Assembly (NCBI GenBank): GCA_900708905.1
Contig: CAADRB010000007.1
Coordinates: forward strand, 2,682,600 to 2,746,599
DNA from: Hymenolepis diminuta
Lineage: Eukaryota; Platyhelminthes; Cestoda; Cyclophyllidea; Hymenolepididae
DNA length: 64,000 bases
Direction of reading: 5' to 3'
Position numbers and translations under genes: made by a program. Of this stretch, positions 20,698 through 35,600 are shown piece after piece (positions within the stretch are counted from its first letter, which is position 1; each line of letters begins with the position of its first letter). The notes beneath the pieces were generated by a model. It saw only the letters and a list, made by a program, of their open reading frames with translations, did not search any database and was not told the DNA's origin.

Positions 20698-23600
20698 CTA
20701 TAAAATGAAATTAAATACTGGTTTAAATACGGTGCTGCTGATGAACGTTTTATTATTGGCCTAAGCAGAAAAAATGTATTGAAAACTTTTAGTTGAGTCT
20801 AAGAGGCCATAAATAGTGTTTTTCTCTCTCAAATTGCATTGTAGACAGTAATGTTCGCTTAGCTTTAAAGTGTAAGTGTTACCTATTAACACTCGTGTTG
20901 ATCGTGTATTGCTAAAATAAAACAGACTCAATATATGTAATTTCTTAACAGTATTTATGTAATGCATTCCTTCTCCGAATCGAATGAAACTATTAAGGAA
21001 AAAATCTGACATTTAGGGTGAAAAAAACGAACGAATAAATTTAATTTTATTGGGGTTTATGCCGAGCATTAGATAAAAATGCTGAAGACAGTCACTAAGG
21101 CAAATTTTTGGCGATATCATTTCCTGTACAAATTTCAACTTTATGTTCCCTGATAATTATTCTATGTTTATGTAATCCCGATGGCCTAGCATTTTACCTT
21201 GATATTTTTTGGACTGAAAAATATGATCTGATTTGAATAACTAATGAACCTTAGTAATGAACCTTTAAATGTGCTAATATAAATTCCTATTTAGTTACTG
21301 ATTTTGTGTTTCATTGATTAATATTTGATAAGTTATTTGTAATTTCCCATGCAAACTTCCTGAATCTCTTAATTACGGTTAATTCCACTACTTAATACTA
21401 GAGTGCTTAGAATTATAAATCTTTCCATTAAGAAGTATTCTTTTCATATTCTAATTGATTGATATAGATGAAAAAATGTAAATTGTAAGGAATTTCAAAT
21501 GAAAAACGGAGTATCGAGTGTACTATAATTGAATACTGTCATTTGGAACAACAAATGCACATTGATTTTAAAGTTACACCGTTTGGTTAAAGCAGACATC
21601 AGCTTAACTAAGATTGATGGGCTCTTCCGTGGGAATGCCTACCTTTGAGTGATAATTATCTACTAAACTACATTTCGAACCAAAGAAGCTAACATCCATG
21701 CCCTTGGCCTTGTACTAGTCTGACCTAAATGTTCATTAGCTCTTTTACAACGTTGCACGAACTTGCAACCAGTGGCACTTTAGTGTAAGAGGTCAGACCT
21801 CATCATATACTTTTATCACTTCCTTTTAACCTGTTGCGTTCTTTTAGGAATTTGTACATTTTCATCTTTCAACGAACTTTATACACCACTTTAAAAGTTT
21901 TCTTTGAAAATGTCAAATCGCTAGCTGCCTAGAATACCAGTTACTCCAACACTGAAAGTGCTATTGTCCCTTCTTTATGTGCCCCTATATAGGCATAATC
22001 ATCAATAATGTTAATTTTCTTTGTATTTTAAAATACGATGTTTATTTACGGCATTTTTGGTGGCAATTTGGCAAATGTTAGCATTTGTTTTACTTATTTA
22101 GGGTAGTTTTTCTCCAAATTATCGCTTAAACAACCCACCGAGATTTATAAACCCGAAAGAACCCATTTGGTGAATCACCTTAAAAGTCCGAAAACATAAT
22201 TTCAATGTGTTTTTCGCAAAGCAAAATGTTTATTATTTGCTATCTTCTGTCTGGAAATATTTATGCTAGGAGTAAAATTAATTTCTTCGTAAGCATTTTA
22301 TCACGTAGTTTCGATTATTAGCAATTATTATGAATAGGTAGGATTTTTAACAGTGAAGAATATCACCCTTTCATAAAGTTTTAGTAGTAAAATGCGTTAT
22401 TTTTTATTTTATAATGTTTACTATTTGAAATATTGGTAATTCACCTGCACTTTGCCTATATGAGATTCTTTAGCGCTCAATCTACTCAATTTCATCTCGC
22501 TAAATTTGGAGTAACAGAGCATAAATCTATGGCCATTGGCCTTTCTTAACTCTTAAATTATGACTTTCGAGGATTGAAGAAGCTTCCTACGTAGCTATAA
22601 AAATGAGTCCAGCGTCACCAAACGATTACATGTTTTTTTCTTTTTCGTTTAAACAAAGTGAAACTATTTTTCATATGGTTTAGAAAGTGAGATTTATTTT
22701 GATGAATGAAAAAATACCTCTAAAGGTATAGAAAAGTAATCACTTTTTAGGAAGAGTAAAGGTCTAATAAACTTAAAAATTATTATCTGACTTTAGTTGG
22801 TTTAAGACGTACCATTTGATGATCGATGTTCAGGAGAATTCCAAGCGCTGATTGGAGAAGGCCTAGTGAGTTTTGATTGGCTGCCATGAGTACTAGAGTC
22901 TTCAACTAATGAGGTTTGCGAACCACGTCGACGAAAGGCCTTATCAATAGAACTTCTTAACTGAAATAAAAACGGAATAAATGAGTTTAAAGTGGCTCAT
23001 CTTTAATCGGTTCAACATTAAAATAATAATTTGTGAAATAATGAACGACTAAATTCTAACGACGTTGTACTCCTATATTTATTATAGATGTCAATCTGTT
23101 CCTAATCAAGTTTTTTTTTAAATGGACAAATTATCACTATTTTTTTCCGGAAATGGCAAACTATCAATCACTCCCAATGACCTATTTGGAATCTTAGCAA
23201 AGAAGCATTAGCGACGGATCTATTACCCTTTTTTGAGCCATTAACACCATTATATGATCTAAATTTGATTGCAAGTGGATTTTTAAAATGTAACAATGGT
23301 ACAACTATAGTAGTCAAGCGATATGTTGCTTACTTGCAAAGTAATCAATAGAAAAATGGGGATAAAATCAGTTTTTAAATTTACAAACTTAATTATTGGG
23401 GATTGCAATTAATTTACGATCTGCATAATTTTCTTTGCTTCATATTTTTGATGATGTATCTTTTCTACAGACTTCAGCATATGTTCCATGTGTTCAAGAT
23501 CAACAACTAATGAATGTCCAGTACACAATTATTGTATGAACATGATAATTTTTCGGTAAAATGATAACGATATATTGCTTCGGTTGGGCTTCATTTCTTC

Positions 23601-26600
23601 TCCTTTCTTTTCCTGGGTTAACATTAGCTATGGCAGACAGTACCCTTGCATTAATAGAAAAACAAAATATAATCATATTTCAAGAACGTATAGAATACCA
23701 TGAATGTGTATATATAGTTGTTCGTTTTTTCGTTACAAATAGTATATTATTTGATGGATAGATAATTTGTCTCGGAAAGACTAAAGTACGGGTCTAACTT
23801 TGATTACATCTGGGATCACTTCTGTTTATTAACGCGTAAATATATATACATATAAAGTTATGTTATTGAAAATTTGATGAAGTGGCAGATTTTTCTGTCT
23901 TTTCTCCCAGAGAGTAAAGTTAACAGGACTAGGATCTTTTCCTGTTTTGATTCGCTAAGTTAGTAAACGGGAATTAATGATTAGGAGTGATTTTTGAATG
24001 ATATAACAAAATTTGATTTTCACGATCGAGTGTAGATTTTTAAAGAACGAAAATTTTACTAAAATTTGTCAAAATGATGATGAAATACCTAATTATGTAA
24101 CTGAATAGATCAATGTGTACTATTTTTTCTTGGCTCTTTCCCGAGCCATTTGCAATTGGCCTGAATATTTCTAGAACAAACAAAAGAAATGTTCATGAAA
24201 TCACTTACCCATCCGCCTTTTCTAACACCAGTTGACTTTGGCGTTCCTGGAGGAAGACTGTTTGATGTCTCCTCTTCCACCTCTCCATTATCTGTAATAT
24301 TTGCGACGGGTGTAGTGGCATTACTGGAAGTGAGATTATTCAGTGAGGAGGGTGAAAAGGGAGGCTTGGCACTATTCTGATCATGGAGAACGGAGGAAGA
24401 CGTTGACCGCTCTTGCGCCATTGCATCGATAATCCGACGAAGCTCTCGAAGCTCAGAATCCTTGGTGAAAGATAAATTACAAATTAATGTTTTTACCTGT
24501 TGAAGGGCTTTATTATGAAAGTTAATGTAATTTGTATTAACAGAATGGTTTGTATTAATAAAAACTATAATGTAACAGCTGCCACCTTCTGCTCTTGAAG
24601 GTTTCAAGTTATCTACTTATTCATTTTATTTATCAAATTGAATTTGTATCCCGTTGTCTCAGAAAAATAACTGGAATCCGATAAAGGGAAAAATCCAATA
24701 TGAGCAACATTATTCTGTAAGTTCGCATCACCAACTGCGAAGTGACCTTATGTTTACATAATTAGGCAATTAGTTCATTTAAGCAAAGATGCGATCTTAT
24801 AATTACGAATAATCTGCAATAACTGTATAAATTTTTAATTTTATTTTTCTTAGATAAAAACATTCATTTTATCTGACATTCTGTGAACGGTCTTCATCAT
24901 AACTGTCAAAAGCTATTTCCAAGTGAAATGGCTTTTGTTTTGGGAAGAGGGGGGGGGGGTTGTTGGGTTGATTTTTCGGAGCGCCAGTGCTCCCAATTAG
25001 AGGGAGATCAAAAGCAACCAAGATGAAACTCGTTGGATCCATCTTCATGTTCGATGATGTTCCTACCCATGGGAGCGGAGATGGTTCCAATGACGCATCT
25101 AAGTTTGCCCATCGACATCCACTTATCGCAAGCTGCCTTGCCGATTTCTGATGATACCTTCTACCAGTGTGCTACTTGGCCTATGATCGCGAAGTAGATT
25201 GCTGCGGCGGACACGAGACTCTTCTTGGCGCTTGTATCCAAACTAGGAAGGCTGAGCTCCTTTGAAGTTGGGCAGTAAAGATCCTTCGGAATCTTCGTCT
25301 CATAAGAGCTTCGGCGGGACTGTGGTTGTTTAAGGCAGAACTCGGTGTCGTTCGATGCATGAAAAGGAACGCGATAATTTCTCTTGTTACCCTCCTCCCT
25401 TGTGACTTCTGAAGTGTCCGCTTCAAGGTGTCAACGTGTCGCTCTTCCAAACAATTGAATTTAGGTTGAGATAGAAAATGAGAGATATTGAGGCTGTGAA
25501 AAAAACCCTAGATTGGGCAGTGGAGAACTGGTAATATTTCCGAACAAAATCGCTTTCTGTGTGCTATGGATGGTAATTGGCTGGCAGAGGCTGTTACTGA
25601 TGGTATCCGCTGTGGAGAACTTGAAAGGTACAAAGTTTGGCCACGTTCAATAAGAATTATGGGTAGGATAAGAGATTCCTTGAATCGGTTCAGCAAGACT
25701 GAGATCAATGCGAAGCCAAAGAACTTTGGTTTGAGGAGCCATAACACAATTCTGACTTGATGTAAATGCATGCTTTTGCGTACTGTTGCCTGAGTTTTGA
25801 GCAAAAACGTTTGACCCTTTTCTCTTTGATCGAGAAAAAGGTTAAGCACAATAGTCAAAACTCGATGAAAAGCAAAACTCAATTTAGACGACATTATTCA
25901 ATAAGTATTACACCATCGACTTTTAGGTGATACTATGTTTACAAAATTAGGCAATTAATCCATTTAAACAAAGGTGTAATTAAGAATAATATGTAGTAAA
26001 CTTGTAAATTGTTAATTTTACTTTCCTTTTGTAAAATACTCATTTTTATCTAGGATGCCCATTTATTGAAGTGTCTTTGTTAGTTGTTGAATAAAAATTT
26101 CAATTTTTGGTAATTAAAATAAAAATAAAATGGCACAATTTGTTGAAAATTAGAGAGATTTGGTCCGAGCTGCATGGGTTTTTGATTCTTCAATATTCGG
26201 CTCAGAAAAAAATTTGCTATTATATATTTCACCACTTCCTCAAAAAATGCTTCTGAGAAACTCGCATAAAAGTCACCGATCTGATAAGTGATATCTTTAT
26301 CTGCCCGCGTTTTTCAAGACTACCCAAGTACCCAAAAATTGGCGCCCAAGGTAATTATAAATCCTTACACCTAAAGAACAGTGATCCCATTAATAGCACA
26401 AAATCATTGGCTTCTCCCAGCTAATATTCCCATATAAATGTCTATTTGGAAGGTCACTATTTTTGCTCGAACTTTAAAAATTTACGCATTAGAAATGGAA
26501 CCGACATCATTAGTAGTTTTAGCCATGATAGCCTAGTTAAATCAAAGACCACCTTGACAACCTCATTTGTTTACATCAGTCATGGTTTTGTATAAACACT

Positions 26601-29600
26601 CTTTCTTGTTTATTTTGGTACCTGAAATGGAGAGCAACAGAATAAGGAAATATGAATTACTACTTAATAATATCAATAAATTTCCCAACCCAATCGCTTT
26701 TCCCATATAAACACAAGTGCTGAAACCGATTTCTTCTAAAATCGGCCACGGCATGTGAAGATATGCTATACATACACAGAAAGAGATTATGTAAAGCACG
26801 GCTGCTGCACGATTTCCATCCATAAGAGAGCGAAACCAATGCTTTAACCGCAAAAAATAATACGCCACCACATCCGGGAAATGGCAACGCTGATGAATCA
26901 TCCGCTATTATCTCTCTCAGTCTCCACACACACTCTCGCTCGCTTTCCGCTGCCACACTGTGATCTCGTCCAATACCTATTTGCCTGTCAATGCATATAT
27001 AATCTGCAATCTGACATTTTCAAATAGGCAAATACCTACATGAGAGAAACAGTAGGAAGTGTGGAACGTAGTATAAATGTCTGCGTGTGTTTAAATGGGA
27101 GGACAACCAATGAACGTTCTGATATTACTTATCTTGGCACAGTTGGTGGCTTTTTGGAAAGGTCAGAGCCATTGGTATAGTAACCGGACACGATTTGGTA
27201 GTTATGTAATCCTTGTGGTGATATTTTTACAAAGAATATTACCTTCCCAAGTGAGATTTTTCATCAGATATGGATGATTAACTATATAATGTGTGATATA
27301 ATGCATAGTAGAAATAAATATTTCCTGTAGTTTGAAGTCTAGTCGCTACTAATATAACAGATTGCAGGAATTTAGACGACCTAGATTGCCGACTGAGATC
27401 CGCTACAGCAACAGATGCTCAGATTCAAACACAAGGAGAAAAATTGTAACTTCAGGCAATTTATTATTTTTTTCTAGTCAAAAAGTATTACTCTTTAAAT
27501 GTACTTTCTATTCGTCCACCATGAGTGAACACACCTAACTAAGTAATCTCAGTTCTGCTAAATTCAGATCGTGTAGAATAATTATGCTTCCTCAATTTTT
27601 CGAAAAAATGAAGTGAAGCGGCAAGACTGAACAGTATAATTAAAAAAACCTGTCAGTATGCACCGGGTAGTACAGATAAGTATCAAATTAATCAATATTC
27701 TTAATCTGTGCAGGTCTTTATCTGATAATATTTGTCTTTTTCAGCCGCAACATGTCCCTCTTGTCCTATCCCGAAACAGATTTGTACCCTTCTGACCGCA
27801 ATCACTTTACAAAATGCAGGCGAATGGATACAAATATATAAAAAAATCAAATTCCTCTTAATTTCATTCTGTCTGGTTGCCGAACACACTGACTCAGCAA
27901 GACCCGATAAGAGACTGACATGTTAATCACCACCGCAAAAATAATTTACTGGTTAATTTTGCTTCTGACAGCCGAAAAAGCTTTACTTTGTTTCAGCCTA
28001 CTCTGTATGAATGGAGCTATAACGCATTAGAGAGATCATTTTGTCATCCCGTATCAACGGTTAGTAGTTTTACGGCGTGGACTTAACAGCTAGAAGTGGA
28101 AAGCGCTATTCGTCTTGAAGCAAAAAATCAAACTCGAAGAGAGCATGTCTGTTGCCGTTACTTAAAGAAGAATCTCAATTGAGACCAACTAAACCCAAAG
28201 CTTTTCTATCAAGAAAGTTTTCAACATTGCCAAATCATTCAGCAAATCCAGAATCATTGGAAAGCATGACAAATGACAATTTTTGTGAGCTAGAGATGGT
28301 GATAAACGAAAAATGTCACCATTTAATTAAGTTTATGGCCCTAAACTCCAGGCACTAATAGATGTTCACCTTTTCATCAATTACAAACACAAATTTGTTA
28401 TAATGCCGAGCCAATGATAGTGCAATATTGACTGTTCAAATTCGTACTTCTATTTGATTTTGATATTCTATTGGTCGAAGTTCGGAAAGTGTTTCGAAAT
28501 ATTAGTGCATGTCAAAATTTTAGCATTTACAAATTTATTTCAATGAAATTGCAACATTTTCTCTCTAAAATGTCGGAATTTAGGTCGTTATTCGTTTTAG
28601 ACTGGTTTAAAAGCACAAAGTAAAATCAAAGTTACACAGCTGACATGTCTTCATAGGTTCCACTTTAATTTTAAATAAATTAATTTGTAAAACATTGGAC
28701 AGGATGAATCATTTTAGTGTAACATGGATTTATTTTTTTATAAGTCAAATGATTTAGACGTTTAGGGATTCAAAATTAATTAAGAATTTTAGTGCTTCAT
28801 AAGATCGTTGCGTAGTTTATCATTGTCCGCTTTTGAATATTGCATGTTAAGTTTACATGATCAGTTAATAGTTGCATTAGAATGCAAGTTGGGCAAAAAG
28901 AGTTACATTTACTGAAGCTGGAGGAAAGTAAAGTGATCATTTCTTTTCGTTCCTGAAAAAGAAAAGATTTCCGATAGCCTTGAAGTGCAATTGTTCTTGT
29001 TGCCTTCAGAATAATTAGAAAGTTAATCTAGTTGCCGGTCAGATTAAAAACAATTTAACGTTGAATTTACTGAAAGAGGGCAGTCATCCATTGGTATTTT
29101 TGTCGGGACATATTTCGATTAGCTAGCTTTGATCAGATGATGCAGATCTCAAATTTAACTATTTAATTATGGTGTCCTTTAAATTTCTAAATTTAAGGAG
29201 CATTTTGTTGGAATAAATTGAGTTTCCCACCTCGGTTAAAGTTTGAATTTTTTTTGCACTTTTATATTTATATTTCTAAATTTTTGTTTTAGATGTAAAT
29301 GATCAACACACTGAATGAGTCATAGTGGACAATAACTTATGAATATACATAAATAAACACTACCCAATAATGAAATCACGTCATAATTAGGAGACTCATT
29401 TATGGTTAAAGTGATCTAGTTAATTTTTCATTGGAGTTCCATGAGATTTATAGCTAATCAGTAGTAATTTATTGACTTCTCTAAAATTCGAACAGCACTG
29501 TTTGATTTCTGAAGGCATCTTGTTTTCTTAGAATATGTCAATTTTGGGATCGTAAGATCTGATAAATACATGCTCTTCTCATTGTCGGCTTAAATGTTTA

Positions 29601-32600
29601 AATCAGGTGTCAATAAAGAAGCCAACACGATTTTAATAAATAGATTGATTAACCCATTGCCAAAAAGGGATGAACATTTTAAATTTCTCATTCGAAAATA
29701 GATTGCATAGATACAAATAAGTAAAACGGTGTTTAGACAAGTTTATTTTGCTCCCTTTGTGGAAATATTGGGACATTTTTACTCAAACTATTTACTGAAA
29801 GGAATTTCAAAAAACCCTCAAAATAGCTAAAGTTGGAACACTTGTTACTATCTGTGTGGTATTATATGACTGCGATACTTTACGTCAAATCAACGCTACA
29901 ATTTCCTATTAATTTAATTACGACTTGCTGTTGATGAGACTCGTTTGCAAATTATTCTGTTTAGTTTATAACATTCTCGCTGCATCAATAAATGAGAGGG
30001 AAGGCTATTGAACGTACCTTCTCAGCAGCGGACACTGTTAGACTTTGAAGTCGTTGGGCCATACTTGCAAGACTTTGCTCAAAGTTGGAGACCAGACATG
30101 CCTGAAATGGAAAAAATATACAATTAAATTTGAAGCATTACTGAAATTTAGAACCGAGTTACTAATTGAATGGACCAGAGCAACTGTGATTTTACGAGCA
30201 TGTGAGTTCTGAAAAAGGTAAAGTATGGCAAAATACAAATAACAAGATACTAATTTGCATTATGCATTAGTATTTCATTATTCAAGTACTTTTTATCATG
30301 TCTTTACATTTCTGAGTTGTGAGTAATTAATAAATTATTTAATTGTAGTGTTTAATCTTCCTTATTTTAGATGTTATTAATAAAAAAATGATTTAATTTA
30401 AATAATGCACTGAAAATAATAAAAAGTACTCTAACTGATTTTTTAAAACTGCTAAGTTAATCTTGAGATTAAAATAACATTAATCACGTAATTAAAGGCG
30501 ACTAATAGTTCTTTAAAGATTAACTCTTCTTACTAAGGGCTAAGCGGATATAGCAACCTTTCCCAAAGGAGTTAACCAAGACTTAACTAGGACCATGCAC
30601 AAATTACAACACTGGATATGAATGAAGGAAGGAGGGAATGGAAAAAGAATTTGAAATTGTTTGGGAAGGCAAAAGACTTGAGCAGTGATGGATTTGAACC
30701 CGATTTTAAATAAAGAAAGCCTATAAAAGTAACAATAAGGGTGTTGATGAATATCGGTTCCTTTATTCTTTGATGAGCAACCGATGAAAATCATCGGCTG
30801 ACAGTCAGGATGCAGAGATAATGAGTCAGTGTATGTGGATGTGTGTGCTCTTTAAGATTACTATTTTATAATTTCATCAAATATTTATTATATTATTTTG
30901 AATAGAGCCATCAAAATCATAGGTTACATACAAACTGAGGTTACTGAAAAATGCTTAAGATATTGACCATTATGCTATAAATGGCTCTCACTGCAGTATC
31001 TAATTCAGAAACAGAGAGAAAGGAATAAATTTAAAAAATGGGAACACACAGACTAGATAGCTTGGGTCATGGCTATGGAAGAAGAGAGGGGAGGGGATCT
31101 GGGAGCACTATTGCTTAAATGAGAAATCAAATAATCGTTAGAGCATTATGAAAAGAGGAAATTTTTCTGATAGGCAAACAGTGATGTAGACATATCGGAA
31201 AGTACCGAGCATTACTGAACTTAATTAAACTGGTTTATTACCATTAGCAATACCAAAGTGGGTATATAGTAATTATTTATCCACTTCTAAAATGTTTACC
31301 ATATCTCAAACAGCTACATTTCGATATTTTTGAAAAGCCGAAATATCTTAAACTGCTTGAAAAATGGTGAAATTTATGATCATTTGCAATGTTCAATAGC
31401 ACGCTTGTTTACCATTTGTCAATACCATTTTTTGTGGATGAATCATCAGTATCCTGGAATACAATCGTAAATATGATTGGTCACTATGTTCTCTTCTACG
31501 TATCCACGTATGCAATGCAAAATATGCTGATCCGGATACAGTTTTATTAAAATCCGAATGTCACTTTCGTTTTTCTTACAGCCCCGCCATCTGTATATGA
31601 GATTATTCACGCAGCGATATGGATCATTTGAAGTTACGTATATTACACATAAAGTACGATAAATTCAAGAAGTCTGAATTGTACGTGTATTACGTCCAAG
31701 TAACAAGGTGATTAGGATCTAATTCCATATTCCCCAAATCAACTTACTTAATAATGAAATGTTTTCTTTATTATATAACGAAAACAAGAAGAACACGCAG
31801 AGCAAAAAGTTCATTTGAAAATTGAAATTTATTTAAGGAGTTTTTAAAATTGCTCAAGCAAGCGGTTATAAGCTTTCAACGTTTCTGATAGACAATACTT
31901 GTATATCAGGGCATATAAACCCTGAAAAACTTTTGCTTTTAAATCATAAATTTTCGAACGCCAAAGTACAACGATAATATGAGAAGGTCTTGGAGATATA
32001 ACCGTATCCAGTTCTTTATAAGGTGTTAATTCTGCATCGGCCTTCAAATATACAATGATAGTACAATGAAATATATTTGTCCAAAAAAGTTACTTCCCCT
32101 ACCAACAAGAAATAATTAGATATTTGAAAATTAAATTAACACACACGTAGAAAATAAGTTTATATGTGCATATTTTAAGGTATTTACTTTGTATTGGGAC
32201 TGCCATATCAAGTTTGTAGGACTGCTACGATAACCGGTACAAATTTTAGTGTTTGACGTGAATAATTTTAATTACTAAGTTGCGTGAGGTTAAGAGAAAA
32301 TGAATTAAAATACAAATTAAAAAAAACAAATTTAAAAAAATACAAAAAATTATTGATTGAAGACAGAAGTGGCATGGGCCGACATTTGTGAGTTAAAATA
32401 AAGTGATGTTTGCTTAGAAATTGTTCAAAAATTCAAATAAAATGGGGGTAATTTAACCAAATACTTAGCATTCTGACAATTATAGAGCAAAATTTACTTT
32501 TTTAGCTTCATAGACGAACATTCTATGGGTTACAATAAGATAATATTATTTCCAAAGATATTCACATCGAAATCTGATATGAACACACATTCTTACGAAC

Positions 32601-35600
32601 GTCTATGTGGGGAAATATTTGGGATCGGATATTGATTTTCCATAGAGATAATTTGTCAATGCAGATTGACCTAATGTTAAATTAAATTGTTTAACCTTAA
32701 TGGTCTCGAATCCAACGACTATCGAGATCATGTGTAGGTGGTTAGATAACAAAGGATATACCTAATAAATATATTAAGCAGCCCAGGAAGAGGACAAAAA
32801 TGCTATCAGAATTTATTTTGTAAAATGAAAGATGAAAAGTGGGTTGTATGTAGATATATATTAAAGATTTTTGTTCAAATGACCTATTTTGATCACAAGA
32901 TCAAGAGAAAATTTTCAACTGGAAAAGCAAATGATCACGAAGGGCTAGTAGTGTATGGATGTCACTCACTAGGACATGAATGGATACCCAAAAGAAATAT
33001 GAGATACGAAATAAAACGCGTAATAAATCTGTAATGACTAGTGTCATTAGTTAAGAGATAAAAAATTATCAACGATAGAATAACTTTGGATGTATAGAAA
33101 TCTAACAAGAGAGAGAAAAATATGCATAGGATCAACTGTAAAATCATATTTTCCAAAAGCACATATATGTAAAAATGGAAAAAATCCGCCTTTTGGTTAC
33201 AACTTCAAGCAACACTGTGAATAAGCTTCACTTTAAATGATGCAGATTTATAAGTGTTGAATTATTTATGTTTGACTTGGTTGACATGTTTTAAGAAAAA
33301 ATATTGGCCGTTGTTGCAGTAATGATATATGAATAGAAGATTGTGACGGGAAACATCCAACCGATAGTAAAAATATATCAATATGCGAAACCTGATTATA
33401 AAATGTGGTTTTGTCAGTGTACATCCAATTTGATTAACCTACATGATTTAATGGATTGAGAAATTGAAACATGGAAACAAATAAGGATGTTTTCAAAACT
33501 GGAATAATTAGATTAGTGTTAATGATTAATTAACTTTTATTTTATTATGCCCATGACATCAGAAAAAATATTCCACGGCAGGAATCGTGAGAGTCTGCCA
33601 TAATGGGGGAAAAATATAGTTGCGTTTAATACACATTGTTACTTTCCCGGTTAATTGGGTATCAAGGAGAATCTGTATTTCCAAAATGGTTGCATCATTC
33701 AAGTTATCAGACTATTTTCAGGGTCAGAGCTTTAAAACAAAAAAATTTATTATTTTTTTTAGGAATCGCAGAGTAAAAATGAATGAAAGAATTATTCCAG
33801 ACCTCATCAAATATTAAAAATTTTATTTTCATTTTTAGTCATTATATAATAATTACAACCTATAAAAATCAATGAAACGATTATAAAACTAGAAGACTCC
33901 GTCGAAAAGTAACAGATGAACAAATTGACTGAAAAAGGAAGTTAGATCTAATTCTTTTTCCACGTTAGGAAAGGCAAGAATTCAGCCATGTGAAAAAAAC
34001 ATTCTTGAAAATGACAATTCTTTAAACAATCAAATCCTGGAACATAAACATCACAAAATAGCAGAGCCCGAACGTAACCGGGTGTAATAATTTTCATGTG
34101 CAAAAAAAGTTTACTTGTGGATATAAAAATTATTGAGAAATAGTAAATCAAGCTTAAATTAGAATTTGTCTCGCAACTTATAAATGTAAACTAATAGATC
34201 CAAAACAAAGCCAAAAAAATGAAATATTTATAATACAATATTAATAATTATAGGTGCATTTGCTTATTTATAATTAATCTTTAGTTAAATGATCAAGATA
34301 TACCTCACTTTATTTAGTCAATATTTATTTACCCTTCCGTGATTGACTCTACGTAGTCGCTCATTACGAACACAAACAGGAGGCAAAGAATTTGGTGTCA
34401 TCATGGTGTTAGACTGCTCCTCTTCACCCGATACCATCCGACTAGCCATGGATGACGCATAGCTAGACGTATTGGGCATTTGTGTCTGATTTCCTTCATT
34501 TCCATTCCCAAATGGTCTTCTACTTATTGGTGCAGTGTTGATAGTTTCTGGATGCCTTCGGGCTCTTCTACGTAGAGTAAGATCATTATCTTGCAACGGT
34601 CCGTAGTCCACAACGTTTGGATATTCAAATACTGAGTGCCTTAAAACTGGAATTGGCCTCTCCCGTCGTAATTGGGCTCTTCTTCTCGGAAGACTAGTAG
34701 CAGGTTGTTTGAAACTTGGGTTTGATGAGAAATATACCTCAGGAGTACTCATTTGCATACAAGGCGGTGGCATATCATTTGAAACTGATACTCCATAACA
34801 AGGCTGAGGTCTATGAATTCGCCTTGAATTATTCATTTTCCCAACTGTCGGCTTGACAACAGCAATAGGCGGAATAGGTGATATGCTACTAGAGGATTCA
34901 TCCATATTATCATCCATTAAGTTACCATCATCTTCTCTCTGGTTTTGACTTGTGGGATTATCTGGAAGAAAAGTAGAAATTCTCCTAGATGTCGGTGCTT
35001 CACTGGAACATCTTTGACGCATTCCTCGTTGTATAGTGGTATCTTGAATAGGTGTATATACGGAATAAGGCATGAAAGCATTTTCTGGAAAAGCATTCCA
35101 TGATCGACGTTTAAAACGGGGTTCCAGGGGTTCAGCAGGGGTGGTTGCATGAAGAGAGTAGAAATTAGGGTACAACCGATCCATGAACGGTGTCTATTTG
35201 GGTTGTGCTGGGCAGAATTGCCAATGCAATATGGTGCTTCTGCATGGGACACACTGACGCACCTGTGTGCAATGGTCGGCCGTCTGCTATTGGCTGGTCG
35301 TGAATTCATGCAAATGAGTAATTTAAACATGTGTGTTGCAAAAGTATGCGGTTACCATAGTCTTAATTGGAGATTACGAAACGGATTCTAATGGGAAATT
35401 TGAATGTATATACCCTTGGCGATGATTCAACCCTAAAAACTTCAATTTACACCTTTGGGATTTTGATTAAATGTTCATTAAATCTTAAATATAAATGGAT
35501 CACAACCCATTGATGTAAGACAATTTATGAAACTCTTAGCTATTATGAAATATTTATTAGTAATTGAGTATTATTTTAATAAGTGACTAGATCACATGAT

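Larger units (their letters stand above)
24461..30017 (-). other. Navigator intron 14 (5.6 kb)
   Basis: The intron holds a retrotransposon fragment with flanking direct repeats (24744-26050) and a GA-rich, promoter-like stretch with short ORFs at about 26560-27005. A + strand ORF at 28152-28358 has no recognisable family. The rest is AT-rich with no supported exon. Confidence 0.55.

Noticed and set aside
28152..28358. 68-codon + strand ORF in navigator intron 14
   Set aside because: Composition looks coding-like, but there is no recognisable family, no partner exon and only a weak donor.
30670..30700. tRNA T-loop-like GGGTTCAAATCC on the - strand
   Set aside because: The T stem and acceptor stem do not pair; no D arm upstream.
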